Positions 7,902 to 16,559 of a DNA stretch of 64,000 nt are shown here, in pieces. The position numbers were made by a program, and so were the translations under genes. The DNA is from Rhodococcus qingshengii (GTDB taxonomy: Bacteria; Actinomycetota; Actinomycetes; Mycobacteriales; Mycobacteriaceae), in the NCBI RefSeq assembly GCF_021025955.1, contig NZ_JAJNCL010000001.1:930001-994000 (forward strand), read 5' to 3'. The number at the start of each line of letters is the position of its first letter. Position 1 is the first letter of the stretch. The notes under the pieces are model-generated. The model was given only the letters and a program-made list of their open reading frames with translations, searched no databases and was not told the origin of the DNA.

Positions 7902-9559
7902 GCTGCCACCGTGGTGTCGAGTTCTCCGGCTGCCCACACCGTGAGCTTCTCGCGGCCGATCTTCGCGTTGTGCCGGATGTCGACGGGGAAACCGGGATGG
8001 AACAGGAAGTCAGCGACCGGTGCCGTCAGCGGGAACTCGGTACCGCGTCGGCGCAGTGCCTCGGCGATCGCGTCCTGGTCGTGGCCGGGTTGCAGTTCGA
8101 CGCACAGCACGGGGCGTTGCCGACCGCGGGCACCGACACCGACCAGGGCGGTGCGGGCGACGCCGTCGACGGTGTTGAAGATCTGCTCGACCTGCACCGA
8201 GTACATCGGTCCGTCGCTGGTCTCGAGGCGCTGGCTCTTGCGTCCGCAGAACCAGATGCGGGCCTGATCGTCGACCCAGCCGACGTCGCCGGTGCGGTGC
8301 CATATCCGGTCACCGTCGGTGATCTTGCCGGTCAGATTTGCAGTTGGGGGCCAGTAGTAGCGGGCGCTGACGTTCGGGCCGGACACCACGATCTCCCCGA
8401 TGTCGCTGCCGATCTGCAGCGAATCGGACCAACGGGGCAGCGGGTCGTCGGTCACGGTGATGATGCGGACCTCGATCCCGGGCGCCGGGCGTCCGATGCA
8501 GGTGCCCTCGCCGTTGCGGGTGCGGTCGACGAGCCCACCGAGAAGCTCACGCGATTCGATCGAGGACATCGGCAACGCTTCGGTGGATCCGTACCCGGCG
8601 TGGACCTGAGCGTCCTCAGGCAGCACCTCACGCAGGCCGGTCACCACGTGATCGGGAACCGGTGCGCCGCCGGAGAACACCGACCGCACCGTCGGCATGA
8701 GTGATCGGTGCCGCCGGGCGTGATCGAGCAGTGGACCCAGGACGGCGGGGGAGGCGAACAGCGTGTGTACCTGGAATCGGTTGATCGCGTCGACGACGTG
8801 CAGTGGGTCGGTGGCGCCGACTTTGCTCGGAGTCAGCGGCGGCAGAACCAGGCTCGATCCCAGCAGCAGATCGAGTACTCCGAACATCGGCAGCGTCACC
8901 AGCGACGTCTCGAGGTCTTCGCGTGCCGCCAAGGTTCGGGTCTGCTCGACCATCGCCTTGAGGTTGCCGTGGGTCATCTCCACCGCTTTCGCGGGGCCGG
9001 TGGATCCGGTGGTGAAGGCGATCATCAACATTTCGTCGTCCTCGGCGATGACCGTCGACTTGGCCGAGGTTGACGGGGTGCGCCCCAACATCGCCAGCGT
9101 CTGTCCACCCCACAGCCAGCGGCGACCGACCGTGATCGAGGTGTGAACCCCGCGGAAGGTGCGCCGGAACAGCACCCGCACCGCATGCGCCTGCGGGATT
9201 CCGATGAACGCCTGCGGATCGACCGCGGCCAGGCACCGCAGCATCGGGCGCAGTCCCATTCCCGGGTCGATGACGACGGGGACGGCTCCGGCCTTGAACA
9301 GTCCGAACAAGATCGCGTACAACTCCGGACCGGGGGTGACCAGAACGATGGTGCGAGTACCCGCCGTGACGCCCGAGGCGGTGAAGCGCTGGGCCAAGGC
9401 GTCGGACCACTGATCAAGTTCGCGGTAGGTGATCTGCTCGTAGTCCGGAAGCGCCCCAGCCGGGGTGCCGGTCGCGTAGGTCACCGCGGGGCGCTGAGGG
9501 TGCTGCGCGGCGAGGTCGCGGAACAAGTCGATCGAGCCGCAATAGGTGGGGGCGGTCAT
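7898..9559 (-). CDS. lstC: acyl-AMP ligase / beta-lactone synthetase, LstC/OleC-like
   Basis: A 553-residue ANL-superfamily enzyme. The nucleotide-binding loop TTGSTGPAKAVEMTHGN lies at about residues 180-196, followed by GYGSTEALP (A5-like) and HRTGDVGW (A7-like). OleC and its relatives adenylate a beta-hydroxy acid and close it to a beta-lactone, and the lipstatin homologue LstC is assigned this role. The C-terminal catalytic Lys region is not the standard one of CoA ligases, as is usual for OleC, though I cannot align it here. The ATG at 9559 overlaps the lstB-like stop. Its own stop overlaps the small membrane protein gene. Confidence 0.92.
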   Translation of the reverse strand: MTAPTYCGSIDLFRDLAAQHPQRPAVTYATGTPAGALPDYEQITYRELDQWSDALAQRFTASGVTAGTRTIVLVTPGPELYAILFGLFKAGAVPVVIDPGMGLRPMLRCLAAVDPQAFIGIPQAHAVRVLFRRTFRGVHTSITVGRRWLWGGQTLAMLGRTPSTSAKSTVIAEDDEMLMIAFTTGSTGPAKAVEMTHGNLKAMVEQTRTLAAREDLETSLVTLPMFGVLDLLLGSSLVLPPLTPSKVGATDPLHVVDAINRFQVHTLFASPAVLGPLLDHARRHRSLMPTVRSVFSGGAPVPDHVVTGLREVLPEDAQVHAGYGSTEALPMSSIESRELLGGLVDRTRNGEGTCIGRPAPGIEVRIITVTDDPLPRWSDSLQIGSDIGEIVVSGPNVSARYYWPPTANLTGKITDGDRIWHRTGDVGWVDDQARIWFCGRKSQRLETSDGPMYSVQVEQIFNTVDGVARTALVGVGARGRQRPVLCVELQPGHDQDAIAEALRRRGTEFPLTAPVADFLFHPGFPVDIRHNAKIGREKLTVWAAGELDTTVAA

Positions 9560-10464
9560 TTCGCGTCGGCACCTGCCGTGAGGTGGTACACGGTCGCTGC
9601 GGCGCTCGGTCCGGCTCCGGCAGCGACGAACAGGATCGTCGAATACTCCCCGAGCAGCTTGCCCTGCACCGCGTGCTGGTATGCCACAGGCAGTGCGGCG
9701 GTGTGGGTGTCACCGCCGAGGGCGGGCAGCGCCGCCGCGTCGAGTGCGGTGATACCGAGCTTCGCGGCGAGCAGGGCAGGAAAGCCTGGCGTGGGAGTCG
9801 ATGCGATCAGCACCGTCGACGACAGGTCCGGATCGCTGGCGTCGATTGCGGCCGACGCTGCCGCCAGGGCGACGTCGAGCAGTCGTTCTTCGGCGTCGGC
9901 GTCCCGCTCGACGGTGATGAGGTTGCGGCCGTTCGCGCCCATCGTTTTCGTCTCGACGAACCCGTCGATGACCGACGGGCCGTCCGCGAGTTCGGTGTGA
10001 ACCTGGCCGAAACCTTCAGCGCCCTCGCTGCGTTCGAGGAGAAGGGCTGCGCCCGAGGTGGCGTAGGGGAAGTCGTCCGGGGCGCCTGCGGCGACGGCGC
10101 TGGGGTGCGTGTCCCCGGAGACGACCAGGACACGGCCGGTGCTGCCGGTGGAGAGGATCGCGTCGGCGACCTGGACGGCGTTGAGGACACCGCACGCACC
10201 GTTCATCAGGTCGAAGGAGAAGGTGCGGGGATCGTGTTCGCCGTACTCGAGACCGATACCGGCGTCCTTCTGAATCAGGGCGGCGATCGCCGGTTCGACG
10301 GTGTTGGAATCGCGGTAGACGCCCGTGTTGATCAGCACGCCCACCTCCTGCGGCTCCACGGCGGCGCTGGTGAGCGCCTGCCGGACCGCTCGCGCGGCGT
10401 GGGTGACGACGCTGCCGCTGTCGCGGTCGTAGCTCGTGCCGACGGATGTGATGACGACGCCCAT
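9556..10464 (-). CDS. lstB: KASIII-like subunit lacking His and Asn of the triad, LstB-like
   Basis: A 302-residue thiolase-fold protein of the KASIII/OleA family. The nucleophile-position Cys is kept in NGACGV (Cys91). The regions that should hold the catalytic His and Asn read ASTPTPGF and GGDTHTA, so neither residue is in its usual motif. A Glu in the RDSNTVEPA loop (Glu57) is the candidate for the residue that LstB- or OleA-type subunits insert across the dimer interface to activate the acyl nucleophile. The gene begins 1 nt after the lstA-like stop, which fits a KASIII heterodimer with the upstream protein that performs the non-decarboxylative Claisen condensation of two acyl-CoAs. Confidence 0.88.
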   Translation of the reverse strand: MGVVITSVGTSYDRDSGSVVTHAARAVRQALTSAAVEPQEVGVLINTGVYRDSNTVEPAIAALIQKDAGIGLEYGEHDPRTFSFDLMNGACGVLNAVQVADAILSTGSTGRVLVVSGDTHPSAVAAGAPDDFPYATSGAALLLERSEGAEGFGQVHTELADGPSVIDGFVETKTMGANGRNLITVERDADAEERLLDVALAAASAAIDASDPDLSSTVLIASTPTPGFPALLAAKLGITALDAAALPALGGDTHTAALPVAYQHAVQGKLLGEYSTILFVAAGAGPSAAATVYHLTAGADAK

Positions 10465-10465
10465 G

Positions 10466-11515
10466 TCAGGCCTCCAAGGAAGAGATCGTGGCGGACAGGA
10501 AGCCGGTGACGATGCCCGATGCCGCGGGCACCATGAGAATCTTCGATTCGGCCGCGATGGCGTTCTGCTGCAGCTGATCGTGCAGAACGATGAAGTGTGA
10601 GGTGGTGGAGGTGTTGCCGTACTTTTCGACCACGTTCAACGCTTCCGGCATCGGTGTGCCGAACTCTCGCTCTCCGAGAGCGTTCATGAATGTGACCGCC
10701 GACGCACCGAACTGGTGGTGGATGATGTAGTCGAATTCCTCGTCGGCGAAGGTCGTGCCGGTGGCGGCGAGGTGGTTTCGTTGACTGTTCGTCCACAACT
10801 TGAACCGGTCTTCGTTGTGCATGCGCCGGTTGTCGGTGTAGAGCGCCACACCCGGGTTCTTGTCGCTCGGCATCCCCAAGCAGGCATCGGAGTACTCCGA
10901 TGCGGTCATCAGTTCGATGTAGTCGATGCGATCGCGCTCGTCGACGGATTGGTCGATGACCAACGCGCACCCGGAATCGCCGACGGAAAGGGACGCGAAC
11001 TGCAGGTCGTAGCCGCCGGTGATTTCCTTGACCGCCGTCTCGGAGATCGCGGTGATCGCTTCGCCGCTGACCACCAACCCGTTGCGGACGGCTCCGGATC
11101 GAATCATCCTGTCCAACACGTACGTTCCGGTCATCATGCCCGCGCACGCGTTCGACAGATCGAAGTGAATGGCCCCGGTGGCGCCGAGTTCCTTGGCGAT
11201 CATCGCCGCGAAGGACGGCTCGAAATAGACCTTCGACTCGTCCTTGCTGCGCGAGATCGAGGTGGAGATGACGACATCGAGTTCGTCTGCGCCATAGCGT
11301 GATCGGGACAAGCAGTCCCGTGCGGCCTTGAGGGCGAGCGCGAAGGAATCCTCGAAGTTGCCGGGTGTCTTGTCGTGCACTCGGCGCTCGTGAACTCCGG
11401 TGATGGCAGCGAGATCGAAGGTGGGTTTCTGGGCGAGTCGGCCGATCAGCTCCTCGGTGGTGAGAACCTCGTCGGGCAGATATGCGCCGATTGATTCGAA
11501 TCGTGAATGCGGCAA
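10466..11515 (-). CDS. lstA: KASIII-like condensing enzyme with complete triad, LstA-like
   Basis: A 349-residue KASIII/OleA-family enzyme. The full Cys-His-Asn set is visible: Cys124 in SNACAGMM, His267 in IIHHQFG and Asn301 in YGNTSTT. It should carry the acyl-enzyme step of the condensation that builds the alpha-branched beta-keto acid, partnered by the next gene product. I chose the TTG at 11515 as start: a strong AAGGAG lies 5 nt upstream (11521-11526) and translation from there begins at the conserved SRFESIGAYLP region. The open frame extends to an ATG at 11623, but those 36 residues are unlike a KASIII N-terminus. It is the first gene of the operon. Confidence 0.92.
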   Translation of the reverse strand: MPHSRFESIGAYLPDEVLTTEELIGRLAQKPTFDLAAITGVHERRVHDKTPGNFEDSFALALKAARDCLSRSRYGADELDVVISTSISRSKDESKVYFEPSFAAMIAKELGATGAIHFDLSNACAGMMTGTYVLDRMIRSGAVRNGLVVSGEAITAISETAVKEITGGYDLQFASLSVGDSGCALVIDQSVDERDRIDYIELMTASEYSDACLGMPSDKNPGVALYTDNRRMHNEDRFKLWTNSQRNHLAATGTTFADEEFDYIIHHQFGASAVTFMNALGEREFGTPMPEALNVVEKYGNTSTTSHFIVLHDQLQQNAIAAESKILMVPAASGIVTGFLSATISSLEA

Positions 11516-11520
11516 TGCAG

Positions 11521-11526
11521 CTCCTT
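11521..11526 (-). promoter_or_regulatory. ribosome binding site deciding a TTG start for lstA
   Basis: AAGGAG on the minus strand, 5 nt before TTG at 11515-11513. This is the best Shine-Dalgarno match in the region and makes TTG a better start than the upstream in-frame ATG. Confidence 0.75.
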
Positions 11527-11751
11527 GATTAGACGTGAAAGCCGAAAAGGGCACGGAAAAGCTAAGATTGGTGAACGTCCCCCGACGGCACCGCAGCAAG
11601 TCAGGTGTGCGCCGATGTCGCATTCGCCTGGTTGTGGGTGCGGCTCAAACCATCCATCACGGTGCGAGAAAAGTACAGCGGCTCGATTGCCGTGACTCGG
11701 AAATCCGGTGCACGAGAGGCGATCCAAAACACACCGCGATGATGTGACGGA

Positions 11752-11766
11752 CGGTATCTGATACCG
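11752..11766. promoter_or_regulatory. perfect 15-bp palindrome upstream of the beta-lactone operon
   Basis: CGGTATC-T-GATACCG, with 7-bp arms that match exactly around one base, about 240 bp before the lstA start. It is a plausible operator for a dimeric regulator. No regulator gene is adjacent. Confidence 0.5.
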
Positions 11767-11798
11767 GCGGAGACAGAAAGGCGTGCTTCGGAGGGTGG

Positions 11799-11828
11799 AG
11801 GCCTGGCTACGGCTCCGTAACCAGACCT
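11799..11828. promoter_or_regulatory. imperfect 30-bp palindrome upstream of the beta-lactone operon
   Basis: The core CTGGCTACGG-CT-CCGTAACCAG (11803-11824) matches its reverse complement at 9 of 10 arm positions, and AGG/CCT extend it outward with one further mismatch. It could be an operator or the stem of a hairpin. The 11516-12177 interval otherwise holds no gene I can support and should contain the promoters of both the operon and the divergent lipoprotein gene. Confidence 0.5.
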
Positions 11829-12177
11829 ACCCAGCGGTAACTTAGCGCGAAGCCCGAAATCGGCACCGGCCGCGGCAGGCTGCGACTACTACTTTAGGCG
11901 GAGGCGCGCCTGTGATTGAAAGTTGAAACAAGCACGCACGGAACAGTATTCACTCGCCACTTCGTGAGCTTGATCACGAGATCACACCGTGAGACGCGAT
12001 AGGCGCAGCCCTGGTCCATCGGCTAGCATCGGCTGAGTGGGGACCAGGAGTCACGGCCCAGCAAATCGAAACCATCCGCAGGGCAGTATATTTCGCACAC
12101 GCACAGCATCACCCGCGACCGCGAGCGCTGTGCCGGACCCCGCCCATATCCCCGCCGCAATGAAGGGCACAACGACC

Positions 12178-12624
12178 ATGTCACGACTCCAGGCCGCACT
12201 GCTCGCACTCGCGCTCCCCGTGCTGTGCGCCTGCGGCAAAACCGCACCCATCTCCGGCGACGACCACCCCTCCGATACCGGCACGCCCACGACATCATCA
12301 GCTGCGGAACACATCCCAGGAGCGGCGAGAGTCCCGGACGTCCCGGACCCCGCGCCCTCACTCGCAGGCACACCACAGCTACGCGACTACCTCGCCGCAC
12401 TCACCGCCGCCGACATCACAACCGACCCTGCCGACCTGAACGCCATCGCCGACTACACACCCCAGATGTGCATGATGAAACGACTGACCAACGCCTCCGA
12501 CGAGGAAACGAAGACACACGCCGTCGACGACCTCTCCGCCCTCGGCATCTCGCTCGACGCACGCCAAGCCGATGTGCTCGTCTCGGCCGCGAACGACCAC
12601 ATCTGCCCGAAACCTCCCCGCTAG
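12178..12624 (+). CDS. secreted lipoprotein, DUF732-like
   Basis: A 148-residue protein with a lipoprotein signal: a short basic start, the hydrophobic stretch LQAALLALALPV and the lipobox LCAC (Cys20 modified). A Ser/Thr/Pro-rich linker follows. The C-terminal 85 residues contain a repeated YLAALTAA / LGISL pattern and two Cys (in MCMM and HICPKP) and resemble the DUF732 fold of mycobacterial secreted proteins. An ATG at 12160 (six residues longer) is an alternative start, since GAAGGG lies between the two. It faces away from the beta-lactone operon. Function unknown; likely cell-envelope bound. Confidence 0.75.
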   Translation: MSRLQAALLALALPVLCACGKTAPISGDDHPSDTGTPTTSSAAEHIPGAARVPDVPDPAPSLAGTPQLRDYLAALTAADITTDPADLNAIADYTPQMCMMKRLTNASDEETKTHAVDDLSALGISLDARQADVLVSAANDHICPKPPR

Positions 12625-12678
12625 AGGCCAGTACGACGAGCCATTCACCTCGGTCGTCCGCCGGAAGCGACTCGCGGA

Positions 12679-12939
12679 CTACGAAGATCGTTCAGCCTGA
12701 GCGCGACGACGCAACGGCGGCGCCCCGAAGAGAAACCACACAACAGCTCCGACAATAGGAAACGCGACGACCAGGGCTGACCACCAAAACTTCGATGCCA
12801 TCCGGTCATGTGGCGTACGAAAGATGGAAACCAGAGCAGCGACCGTCAGAGCAGCGCAAGCCACTGCCAGCGCCGTCCACGTGAGGTCGTATGCGAGTGG
12901 GATGGTGGGCGTCTCGACAGATCCGGCCAGCTGCGTCAT
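12679..12939 (-). CDS. two-helix membrane protein, PLDc_N-type
   Basis: An 86-residue protein with two transmembrane segments (about residues 20-41 and 54-71) joined by a short loop with Arg and Asp, then an Arg-rich tail. The second helix starts KFWWSALVVAFPIVGAVVWFL, and this Lys-x-W pattern followed by Pro and Gly-x-x-W-F is typical of the N-terminal domain of cardiolipin-synthase-like PLD proteins, often found as a stand-alone small protein. ATG at 12939 is preceded by AGGGGG at 7 nt. Convergent with the upstream lipoprotein gene. Function unknown. Confidence 0.72.
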   Translation of the reverse strand: MTQLAGSVETPTIPLAYDLTWTALAVACAALTVAALVSIFRTPHDRMASKFWWSALVVAFPIVGAVVWFLFGAPPLRRRAQAERSS

Positions 12940-13295
12940 CAATGTGCCCCCTACTGCTTACGGCGAAGGCTTCGAGCATAGCGATCGACCATTGCGATGC
13001 CCGAACGAATGGAACCGTCGCAGGGGACTGTGAACGGTCAGAGTCCCACAGCGTTGCACTGATGAGAAACCAGACCGCGCTTCGACAATGAGAGGACGCA
13101 TCATTGAAAGCCCTCATCGACCTACTGTGCATGGTCTGGATGTTGATCACGCACGGGCTGGGCGCACCGGCCGTTCAGTACGCGCTACCGTGAGCGCATC
13201 AACACCTCCACCGATCGACAGGGCGGGTGCCGCTCTCCGGGAACCGGCCCCATCAGGGTGGTGCGACGTCGACGGGAAAGTGAGAGGGAAAAACG
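12940..13295. other. intergenic region, no supported gene
   Basis: About 350 bp between a minus-strand membrane protein gene and a plus-strand gene, so it should hold divergent promoters. The short open frames here have no ribosome binding site and read Pro/Arg/Ser-rich in the way of shadow frames. I see no clear repeat or hairpin. Confidence 0.5.
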
Positions 13296-13934
13296 ATGGC
13301 GCTACGACCATACGAACAAGCGCGGCTTATCTACCTCAACGAACTCATCTACCAGTCTGAGATCGTCGACGCGGGCATCGCCAGGATCAAAGCAGCGATT
13401 TCATCCGAGAGTCAGATCGCAGGTCTCGAGGACCACGCACGAAATCGGCAGAACCTCGTCGAACTCGGCGCCGGAATTCAATCCGTTCTCGGGGCTGGTG
13501 CCCTTGCATCGAAAATCCTGCGTCCGGTGGACAACTCGGGAAAGCGGGCCAAGGGACGCGGTGATGACCTGCGAACAACACTCGCGCTCGGTGGCGACTT
13601 GCTGAACTCCCGGGCCGTGCGAGACTCTCTCGAACATTACGACGAACGTCTTGATTCGTTCACGAAGAAGGACTACAACACCTTCGTCATGACGTCCTGG
13701 ATGGTGATGTCTCAGAACACCCCTTTGGACAACGGAAATGATCGCCCGATCTTGCGGTCGATCGATCCGAAGACACTCACCGTCCGATTGCCCGGCCGCG
13801 ACCCGAAACCTGGCGAAGACGACAGTGCAGGGGAGGGCGTGACGCTGAGCTTGTATGACCTTCAAGCGGCGCTGCGGGATGTGCGCCGATCCGCTGAGCG
13901 AGCACTCGGGATTGCCGAGACCGACGCCGGTTGA
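13296..13934 (+). CDS. hypothetical helical protein
   Basis: A 212-residue protein preceded by GAGAGGGAAAAACG. No signal peptide. The first 70 residues look like long helices (LIYLNELIYQSEIVDAG...), followed by a Gly/Ala stretch (AGIQSVLGAGALASK) that could be weakly membrane-associated, then a polar region. The C-terminal 25 residues (LYDLQAALRDVRRSAERAL) form a clear amphipathic helix. No family recognised. Genes on both sides encode envelope proteins but no operon link is visible. Confidence 0.7.
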   Translation: MALRPYEQARLIYLNELIYQSEIVDAGIARIKAAISSESQIAGLEDHARNRQNLVELGAGIQSVLGAGALASKILRPVDNSGKRAKGRGDDLRTTLALGGDLLNSRAVRDSLEHYDERLDSFTKKDYNTFVMTSWMVMSQNTPLDNGNDRPILRSIDPKTLTVRLPGRDPKPGEDDSAGEGVTLSLYDLQAALRDVRRSAERALGIAETDAG

Positions 13935-14172
13935 ACCGGGCCACCGCGTCAGCCCACGCTGAAAATTCTGTTCCGCCTCGCAGACGGCTGAAATGAGCTG
14001 ACTGCGTAAGCGGGGAGTGCGAGCGGTCCTGCTATGTGATCTGACTCTCAAGTAAGTAGCCCAGGTTGCTACTTGTTTGCAGGATATCGTTGACTGGATG
14101 CCCAGAACCCGACAATCCGGGTTACACGTTGCGCAATGCGCGGCGTGGTGCAGCCACGACGAGGAGTCCACG

Positions 14173-14787
14173 ATGAAGAAGACGCTCGCGGCGTTGGTGC
14201 TCAGTGCGACAGTGCTCCTTCCTGTCGTGGCAGGCTGCAGCAGCAGCGCTGAAGGATCGTCGGTCGGTGCCCCAGAGGTAGATGCGCAGCGTTCCCGCGG
14301 AACTGAATTCGTCAGTCAGCCAGGAGAAGTCGGACCGCCGAGGTGGTCGGTCCTCAAACCTGACAGCTGGGCCGTCGACGACGACACACCAGGCTTCGAC
14401 GACACACTCAGCTTCACCCGGAAAAGGACCGCGACAAGTCCCGCAGCACGAGATGTCGCGGGCTTCGCATCGAAGAACTCACCTAACCCGGATGTCGGCT
14501 CTGCCGAACTGCTCCAGGTCGGAATCGACATGGTCACCTCCGTCGCGAAAGGCGCCGAGGTGACATCCACGCCGACAACAATCGACGGACACGACGCGAT
14601 GGTCATCGAGACACGCGGGGACTTGGGCTATCTCACTCTCGCCTCCAAGTCGACGGTGATCGCGGTTCCTCGCATCGATGGGCCAGGCATGGCGATCCTC
14701 TTCCTGACGACCACTGTCTCCGACGGCGCCACTCAACAACAGATAGACGACGTCGAACAGCTTCACAACACCATCAAGATTCTCTGA
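14173..14787 (+). CDS. lipoprotein, LpqN/LpqT-like
   Basis: A 204-residue lipoprotein with signal MKKTLAALVLSATVLLPVVA and lipobox VAGC. The mature part has a PPRWSVLKPDSW-type beginning and an internal RGDLGYLT...FLTTTVSDGATQQQIDDVEQLHNTIKI ending, which resembles the LpqN/LpqT family of mycobacterial lipoproteins. GAGGAG lies 6 nt before the ATG at 14173; the frame is open further upstream but without a signal sequence. It lies 13 bp before the Sel1-repeat gene and is probably cotranscribed with it. Confidence 0.75.
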   Translation: MKKTLAALVLSATVLLPVVAGCSSSAEGSSVGAPEVDAQRSRGTEFVSQPGEVGPPRWSVLKPDSWAVDDDTPGFDDTLSFTRKRTATSPAARDVAGFASKNSPNPDVGSAELLQVGIDMVTSVAKGAEVTSTPTTIDGHDAMVIETRGDLGYLTLASKSTVIAVPRIDGPGMAILFLTTTVSDGATQQQIDDVEQLHNTIKIL

Positions 14788-14800
14788 AAGGGCGGCGACC

Positions 14801-15607
14801 ATGTTCGACTTGATCGGTGAGCTGCCATTCCCGGACACCACCGCTTTCACTGACGAGCAGCTCGACTCTGTGACTCGCAGCGCCGAAGCGGGCGACGTCG
14901 GCGCCATGACTACTGTGGCCTTAGTGATGTGTTCGCGTGACGATTTCGGCGGCGGCGCAGTGTGGTTCACCCGCGCAGCGGAGGCCGGTAGCTCCATCTC
15001 CATGTTCTGGATGGGACTCATCTCGATGCGAGCAGATGACTTCGTCGCCGCGAGAACGTGGTTCGAGGCAGCGAACAATGCCGGAGATACGCGCGCTCAC
15101 GACATGATCCTTCGACTTCCGATGATGATGGTCAGCGACGACCGCGACGCGACCCGCACCGCAGCACAGGCAGGTGATCCGGACGCAATGTACAAGCACG
15201 GCCGCGATCTGAGCGTCGACGGACATCGCGATGAAAGTTTCGACTGGGTGCGTAAAGCGGCCGAGGCGGGTCAGGTCGACGCGATGTCCGAGGTCGGTGC
15301 GCAGCTTCTCGATACCGACCAACGCACCGGGCTCGCGTGGTTGGAGAAGGCTGCCAGCGCCGGTCACATCCGGGCGGCGAACCTTTTGGGCGGTCATTTC
15401 ATCAAGGCGCGTGTGCACGGCCGGGCACGGGTGTGGTTGGAGAAGTCAGCCGGAGCGGGTAGCGGTGAAGCGATGTATCTACTGTCGGCGTCGTATCTGG
15501 CAAGTGGGGACACGGAGAAGGGTCGGCGTTGGATGACAGCTTCGGCTGATGCCGGGTACGCGCGGGCTGAGCAGTTGCTGAAGGAGAAGGGCTACCCCCG
15601 TCCCTGA
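14801..15607 (+). CDS. Sel1-like repeat (SLR/TPR) protein
   Basis: A 268-residue soluble protein composed of Sel1-type tetratricopeptide repeats. The pattern A-x-x-G-x-x-x-A-M followed by A-x-x-W-F/L-x-x-A-A-x-A-G recurs about six times from residue 25 to the end (for example AVWFTRAAEAGSSISM, GLAWLEKAASAGHIRA, ARVWLEKSAGAGSGEA). These repeats form a solenoid used for protein-protein contacts. The ribosome binding site GAAAGGG precedes the ATG. No catalytic domain is attached. The neighbouring lipoprotein may share its operon. Confidence 0.88.
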   Translation: MFDLIGELPFPDTTAFTDEQLDSVTRSAEAGDVGAMTTVALVMCSRDDFGGGAVWFTRAAEAGSSISMFWMGLISMRADDFVAARTWFEAANNAGDTRAHDMILRLPMMMVSDDRDATRTAAQAGDPDAMYKHGRDLSVDGHRDESFDWVRKAAEAGQVDAMSEVGAQLLDTDQRTGLAWLEKAASAGHIRAANLLGGHFIKARVHGRARVWLEKSAGAGSGEAMYLLSASYLASGDTEKGRRWMTASADAGYARAEQLLKEKGYPRP

Positions 15608-15716
15608 CTGGGCTACACGAATCACCGACCGGAACAAGCGGCCCGTGAACCGATACGACAAACCGGGCTACACGCCCACCGGCCACCGCATTCGGGACCG
15701 ATGAAGGAGCCGTGCC

Positions 15717-16559
15717 ATGACTGATCCGTACGAGGATCTCCCGGGGGCGCTGTATGCGCAGTGGGAGCGGCGATGGGGTTTCATCGCATTCCTGGGCGTG
15801 ATGATCATGAGCGTTATCGTCGGCGTCGGGGCGATCGTGATGTACGAGGCCACCTCCACCGCCCCGTACGCACTCGGTATCACCGGTGCGCTGTGCGGCA
15901 TCCTCGCCGGTGTATCCATGTTGACCGTGGCGGCGCTGCGTCCGCGAGCGGCAGATGTGTCCGGCGTGGTCGGCGGCGGCGGAACGTTCACTCTCACGGC
16001 AGCGCGGCAGTGGGCGGCGGCGGGTTGGCTGTGGTTGGCGATGCTCGGTCTGGGATTGCTGTTCCTCGGCATTGGCTTGAATTACGCCAGCCGCGCCGAC
16101 ACTACGAACGGCCGAACCGATCTGGTGATCGGTTCTTTCAACACCAACTGGTGGATGGTGATGAGCGCGTTCGCCCTCGCGGTGGCCCCCTTCATCTCGC
16201 TGCGGTACCTCGGCGCGTTCCGCATATCGATCGATGACGACGGGATGCAGATGGAACTCGGCCGCGCCTATCGCGGCTACCTCCGCTGGAGTGACGTGCA
16301 CACAGTGCAACGAGCTGCGCGCGGACAGTACGCAATCGACATCATTCTCAAACCCGATGTCCGGGTGGAGAACACCTCACACGGCTCGCCGCTCTTTCGC
16401 CTCGCTCCGGGAATCATCACCGAAGACTCACCCTTTCAGCCCAGCTACGTGCACCTCGAGTGCGGCGGTTGGACAGGTACCGAGAGCACGCTGATCGAGG
16501 AGATTGTTCATCACGCGCGCGCCACCAATACGGAAGCGTGCACCCATGACAACCCCTGA
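15717..16559 (+). CDS. membrane protein with C-terminal PH-like domain
   Basis: A 280-residue protein after a good GAAGGAG site. Four hydrophobic segments (about residues 22-42, 50-75, 97-120 and 142-160) precede a soluble C-terminal part starting GAFRISIDDDGMQMELG and LRWSDVHTV, the beta-strand pattern of bacterial PH-like domains attached to membranes. Start of a three-gene run: its stop overlaps the next ATG by 14 bp. Function unknown. Confidence 0.72.
   Translation: MTDPYEDLPGALYAQWERRWGFIAFLGVMIMSVIVGVGAIVMYEATSTAPYALGITGALCGILAGVSMLTVAALRPRAADVSGVVGGGGTFTLTAARQWAAAGWLWLAMLGLGLLFLGIGLNYASRADTTNGRTDLVIGSFNTNWWMVMSAFALAVAPFISLRYLGAFRISIDDDGMQMELGRAYRGYLRWSDVHTVQRAARGQYAIDIILKPDVRVENTSHGSPLFRLAPGIITEDSPFQPSYVHLECGGWTGTESTLIEEIVHHARATNTEACTHDNP

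Noticed and set aside
722-11515. Reading the operon as a pure olefin (ole) or nocardiolactone cluster
   Set aside because: No OleB-type hydrolase is present, and the NRPS and formyltransferase are not part of those pathways.
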